Source of the DNA: SZUA-448 sp964602475 | GTDB lineage: Bacteria; Bacillota; Clostridia; Lachnospirales; Lachnospiraceae | Assembly (NCBI GenBank): GCA_964602475.1 | Contig: CAZRRN010000025.1 | Coordinates: 1-44,592 of the forward strand | Direction of reading: 5' to 3' | Length of the DNA stretch: 44,592 bases | In this document: positions 41,328 through 44,592 of the stretch, piece after piece | How the letters are laid out: each line of letters opens with the position of its first letter | Position numbering within the stretch: the stretch's first letter is position 1 | Position numbers and translations under genes: made by a program | The notes under the pieces: model-generated | Told to the model about the DNA's origin: nothing | Databases searched by the model: none | The model's input: only the letters and a program-made list of their open reading frames with translations

Positions 41328-42197
41328 TTATCTATATTCGCCTCGGAAAAGAATTCCAACCGCTCCGGGTCCAGAGTGTGCTCCAATACTTGGGCTGACT
41401 GCATTTACAATAATTCTCGCATTGGGAATTTCACGACGGATGAGCTCTTCAAGATACTTTGCGTCTTCCGGACAGTCTCCGTGAGCAATTCCGATAATGG
41501 CATCATCTGTACGATATTTTCCCATCCGTTCAAACATATTGTCTACTATTTTCTTTAATGACGTTTTTCGTCCACGCGATTTTTCAAGTGCCACCAGTGC
41601 ACCCTCGTTATTCACATATAAGATCGGCTTTATATGAAGCATGGTGCCAAATACCGCTGCCGCCTTAGAAAGTCTTCCGCCGCGGTAGAGATGAAACAGA
41701 TCATCGACCGTAAACTGACAGCCATATTCCATCTTGTGCTCCTCTATCCACGCAGCTGTTTCCTGAATTGTTTTTCCTTGTTCGCGAAGCTCTGCCGCTT
41801 TCATGATCAGTAATCCCTGCCCAAGCGATACATTCAGTGAATCAATCACGATAATAGTCCGTCCGGGATATTCCTCTGCAACTTCCTTTCCGCCGATTGT
41901 GACATTACTGCAGCCGCAGCTGAGCGCCGATGAAAAGCTGATATGAAGTACATCAAGCCCCTGTTCCATATAATTCGTAAACACATCCCGTATCACTGCA
42001 GGGTTACTCGCCATCGTAGTCGGCATGGAGCCGGCTCTCATACGGTCATAGAATTCTTCCGCCGGCAGAAGATTGTCTTCTCCGTAATCCTCTCCGTCAA
42101 TCTGATAATAGTGTGATATCAGTCCGATTTCCTGTTCCTTCCTGTACTCCTCCGGCAAGTCCGAATTGGAGTCTGTCGTAATAGCAAATGATTTCAT
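41328..42197 (-). CDS. DegV family fatty-acid-binding protein
   Basis: From ATG 42197 the protein has 289 residues and begins MKSFAITTDSNSDLPEEYRK, the DegV opening (TDS..DLP). Other family marks are MPTTMASNPAVIRDVFTNYM, LHISFSSALSCGCSNV, IIVIDSLNVSLGQGLLIMKA, RGGRLSKAAAVFGTMLHIKP and the C-terminal IGAHSGPGAVGILF. DegV/FakB proteins bind a fatty acid and present it to the kinase FakA for incorporation into phospholipid. No fakA is nearby. It follows the GH28 gene by 69 bp. Confidence 0.92.
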   Translation of the reverse strand: MKSFAITTDSNSDLPEEYRKEQEIGLISHYYQIDGEDYGEDNLLPAEEFYDRMRAGSMPTTMASNPAVIRDVFTNYMEQGLDVLHISFSSALSCGCSNVTIGGKEVAEEYPGRTIIVIDSLNVSLGQGLLIMKAAELREQGKTIQETAAWIEEHKMEYGCQFTVDDLFHLYRGGRLSKAAAVFGTMLHIKPILYVNNEGALVALEKSRGRKTSLKKIVDNMFERMGKYRTDDAIIGIAHGDCPEDAKYLEELIRREIPNARIIVNAVSPSIGAHSGPGAVGILFRGEYR

Positions 42198-42266
42198 CTC
42201 GTTCCATCCCGTATGCTGCACACATACCTTAACATCACCGAATATGCTGATTTATTCGGTCTTTCA

Positions 42267-44498
42267 TTAACGAATTATTACATTATCCACATCCGTAATC
42301 TGGTATTTTTCTCCCTGTTCGCCCAATATCCTAACTTCCGTAAGTTCGAGAGTTTCCACGTTACGTGCAAATAACCCAAGACAGGTCACTTCTTTTGCAT
42401 CATCCATCATCGCCGGTCTTCCGCTAAGCGGTTTTTCTGCAAATTCAATTTCTACCTGTTCCATCGCAACCTTCCTGATTTTCTGTTCGGGAAGTCCATA
42501 AAGATATGCACCCGCTGCATGACAATTCATACATTTCAGATTACTGAAAACCAGTTCTCCGATATATGGTGTTCTTTCATCAACAGCATAATAATCCTTT
42601 GACTGGACATATGTGCTGTGCCCGTCAGGATCACAAAAATAAAACTCATTTATAACAATCGGTGTCTTAACATGATCCATAAAAATATTTTCAAATAAGA
42701 TACCGTCTATTACCGCCTGCTCGCCTCTTCCGCGTCTCGTCTTAATTCGGAGCCCACGATCCGTATGAATGAACTCACATTCCCGAACCGTCAGGTTCTT
42801 TACTCCGCCTGACATTTCACTTCCGATCGTAACAGAACCGTGTCCGTCCCTCATACTGCAGTGACGGATCATCAGGTTCATAGAAGCTGTTTTGTATTTC
42901 TCTCCCATGTATATCTTACCGGATTTGATTGCGATACAATCATCACCGACTGAAAAATATACTCCGACAATCTCAACATCGGTACAGGATTCCGGGTCGA
43001 GTCCGTCTGTATTTGGGGAATCCTTTGGATTTCTGATTTTTAAGTCAATGAATCTAAGCCGGTTTGAAAAATACGGATGCAGATTCCATGACGGACTATT
43101 CTGCACATTGATTCCCTGAATTACCACATGATCGCAATGGTTCAAAAATAAAAGACGAGGGCGCCATGCTCCGGTATAACACTTTGGATTCTTCCACCAG
43201 TTTTCATTATCGGCATTTCCATCGATGGTGCCCTGTCCGGTAATTTCGATATTTGATACATCGATTCCGGTAATAATCGCTGCATAACAGTTCAGTGGGT
43301 TACCTTCCCATGATCCCAGCAGATATTCACCCGTCTCATCATAGCTTTCTGTTCTTCCGGGCAGAACCGGGAATTTTTCACGTTCAGTAAATGCAGACAA
43401 TACCGCTCCTTCGGCTAATTCCATGCGAAGATCGCTCTTAAGAAACAAACAAGATACTTTATATATACCTTCCGGTACAAGAACGCGCCCGTCTTTTGGA
43501 CATGCTGCAATAGCACACTGGATTGCATTCGTATCGTCTTTTATTCCATCTCCGTATGCTCCGAACTGCTTAACATTCAATGTGACAAATTCTTTTTTCG
43601 TATGAAGAACCGCAACTGCCTCTTCAGCCTTCTTATAAAAACGAACGGTATATTCTGTGTCAGGCTGCAAATCATATAAACTGCAGACAATTCTGTCCGA
43701 AGAACCATAAAACCGGTCATTCAGATAAATATCATACGGTTCCTCCGTTGTATAATTACCTTCCTCGCGCAGCTCCACTACGGCAGTTCGTGCACTGACA
43801 AAAAGAACCTCCATCATCATATTTCGGATCGTATCTGAATTCCTGTTCCGGACTTCGCAGGTTGGCTCGTCTGACTTGTGATGAAGCTGCTGTTCTGATA
43901 AACGCTGATTTTCTTTACAAAACAACTCCTTTGTGTAAGCTGCAAGCGAACCGTCAGATTCACAGGCTTCTTTATTGAGAAGCTTTTCAGCAGAGGAACA
44001 ATACTGTTCTGTCATAAGTGCTCCTAAACTACATCCCTGTACAATCGCATATGCTGTCTCCAGTAAATCCAAAGGAGAAGGATTGTCGTCTTCTGCTGAT
44101 AACTGTCCATAATTTAATTCACACACTGCACGGCTGACTGCTTTTTTATATATAACCCGCAGCATATGATAATGCTCATAAATCATATCATCAAATAAAC
44201 ACAGGGAATCAGCCAGAGCCATAAGATATTCACCATCCGACGGCTGATACCGTTCATCATACTCTGTAAGCCAATGAATGAGCTCTCCGTAATGTGACTT
44301 CTTATTATAACGTGTTTCAAATAAAACCAGGAAAGGGAGCATGATACTTTCCATCTGTCCTGCCTGCGGACCGCTTTGTTCCGCATAGGAACACATCGCT
44401 GCAAGCTCGGTCTCGGATTTCGTTTCTTCATACGCGGCCACAAACTGCATTCCGGGATAGAAGTCCAAGTGCTGTATAAATGAATCCGTCTTCTTCAT
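42267..44498 (-). CDS. GH28 polygalacturonase-like enzyme with N-terminal GH105-like remnant
   Basis: The protein has 743 residues and no signal peptide. The C-terminal parallel beta-helix (from KQFGAYGDGIKDDTNAIQCAI, near 315) has GH28 catalytic features: NTDG (D498), GDDC (D519/D520), GHGSVTIGSE (H553) and RGLRIKT. It should cleave oligogalacturonides in the cytoplasm. Residues about 230-310 look like the FN3-like domain common before GH28. Residues 1-205 resemble GH105 (PFLVLFETRYNKKSHYGELI, GEYLMALADSLCLFDDMIYE, then ETAYAIVQGCSLGALMTEQY), but the active-site segment is missing. The ATG start has GGAGG upstream. Confidence 0.85.
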   Translation of the reverse strand: MKKTDSFIQHLDFYPGMQFVAAYEETKSETELAAMCSYAEQSGPQAGQMESIMLPFLVLFETRYNKKSHYGELIHWLTEYDERYQPSDGEYLMALADSLCLFDDMIYEHYHMLRVIYKKAVSRAVCELNYGQLSAEDDNPSPLDLLETAYAIVQGCSLGALMTEQYCSSAEKLLNKEACESDGSLAAYTKELFCKENQRLSEQQLHHKSDEPTCEVRNRNSDTIRNMMMEVLFVSARTAVVELREEGNYTTEEPYDIYLNDRFYGSSDRIVCSLYDLQPDTEYTVRFYKKAEEAVAVLHTKKEFVTLNVKQFGAYGDGIKDDTNAIQCAIAACPKDGRVLVPEGIYKVSCLFLKSDLRMELAEGAVLSAFTEREKFPVLPGRTESYDETGEYLLGSWEGNPLNCYAAIITGIDVSNIEITGQGTIDGNADNENWWKNPKCYTGAWRPRLLFLNHCDHVVIQGINVQNSPSWNLHPYFSNRLRFIDLKIRNPKDSPNTDGLDPESCTDVEIVGVYFSVGDDCIAIKSGKIYMGEKYKTASMNLMIRHCSMRDGHGSVTIGSEMSGGVKNLTVRECEFIHTDRGLRIKTRRGRGEQAVIDGILFENIFMDHVKTPIVINEFYFCDPDGHSTYVQSKDYYAVDERTPYIGELVFSNLKCMNCHAAGAYLYGLPEQKIRKVAMEQVEIEFAEKPLSGRPAMMDDAKEVTCLGLFARNVETLELTEVRILGEQGEKYQITDVDNVIIR

Positions 44499-44554
44499 TC
44501 TGTCCTCCGTGTCTTATATAAATCCCCACCTTATCGACATCTTGTTCATTTTAC

Positions 44555-44582
44555 ACTATATATGCAATAAAGTCGAGAGCAA
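44555..44582 (-). promoter_or_regulatory. Putative promoter of the GH28 gene
   Basis: Minus strand TTGCTC (44582-44577), a 16-bp spacer and TATAGT (44560-44555), 57 bp before the start. The -35 overlaps the hairpin at the window edge. Confidence 0.4.
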
Positions 44583-44592
44583 AAAGCTCTCG
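44574..44592. terminator. Hairpin at the window edge
   Basis: CGAGAGC-AAAAA-GCTCTCG is a perfect 7-bp stem ending at the last base. It could be the stem of a terminator whose T run lies outside the window. Confidence 0.4.

Overview
The window looks like a chromosomal segment of a low-to-moderate GC Gram-positive anaerobe, most likely a member of the Lachnospiraceae (Clostridia). The reasons are consensus sigma-A promoters (TTGACA/TATAAT types with 17-bp spacers), strong GGAGG ribosome binding sites, lipoproteins where Gram-negatives would use periplasmic proteins, a YesM/YesN-type two-component system, a DUF5688-like protein, and LigA and RluF sequences that read like those of that family. 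One run of 100 N (11167-11266) lies inside a tandem repeat and is probably a scaffold gap.

Left part (1-12.1 kb): the 3' end of holA; a tRNA-Ser(CGA) with its own promoter and terminator; a decayed ORF; a MATE exporter behind a promoter, operator and long hairpin-containing leader. Then come a minus-strand beta-mannosidase following cysK, a divergent TetR regulator with its own operator, a GNAT acetyltransferase, and a minus-strand run rluF-ligA-metA-small membrane protein. RluF has a basic tail made of 36-bp repeats, and this tail overlaps the ligA start. MetA carries the acetyl-CoA-type residue (E111).

Middle (12.2-28.5 kb): a second MATE exporter, a TldD/TldE pair, an ANT-like nucleotidyltransferase, and then a minus-strand sugar-sensing locus of about 11 kb. 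That locus holds an AraC-type response regulator, a YesM-type histidine kinase, a YtfQ-like lipoprotein, an attenuating hairpin, a YtfR-like double ATPase, two permeases (YtfT- and YjfF-like), a second YtfQ-like lipoprotein, and a methyl-accepting chemotaxis protein whose start overlaps that lipoprotein by 14 bp. I infer that it couples gene regulation, uptake and chemotaxis to one sugar, probably galactofuranose or a related sugar.

Right part (28.7-44.6 kb): a LytTR/GHKL two-component pair without a visible autoinducer gene; a DUF5688-like protein; a membrane-anchored P/T/S-rich protein; a small ORF sharing a bidirectional terminator with tRNA-Arg(CCG); an unusual neighbouring pair (a zinc-ribbon protein and a repeat-bearing lipoprotein) with similar C-terminal motifs; an NfeD/SPFH membrane pair; a second chemoreceptor; a large nested inverted repeat touching tRNA-Thr(CGT), followed by tRNA-Pro(CGG); a DegV protein; and a GH28 enzyme fused to what looks like a shrunken GH105 domain. 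All four tRNA genes read G-ending codons (C at position 34).

The best candidates for something undescribed are the binding-protein/chemoreceptor module, the zinc-ribbon/lipoprotein pair, the MATE leader, the GH105-remnant/GH28 fusion and the nested hairpin element.
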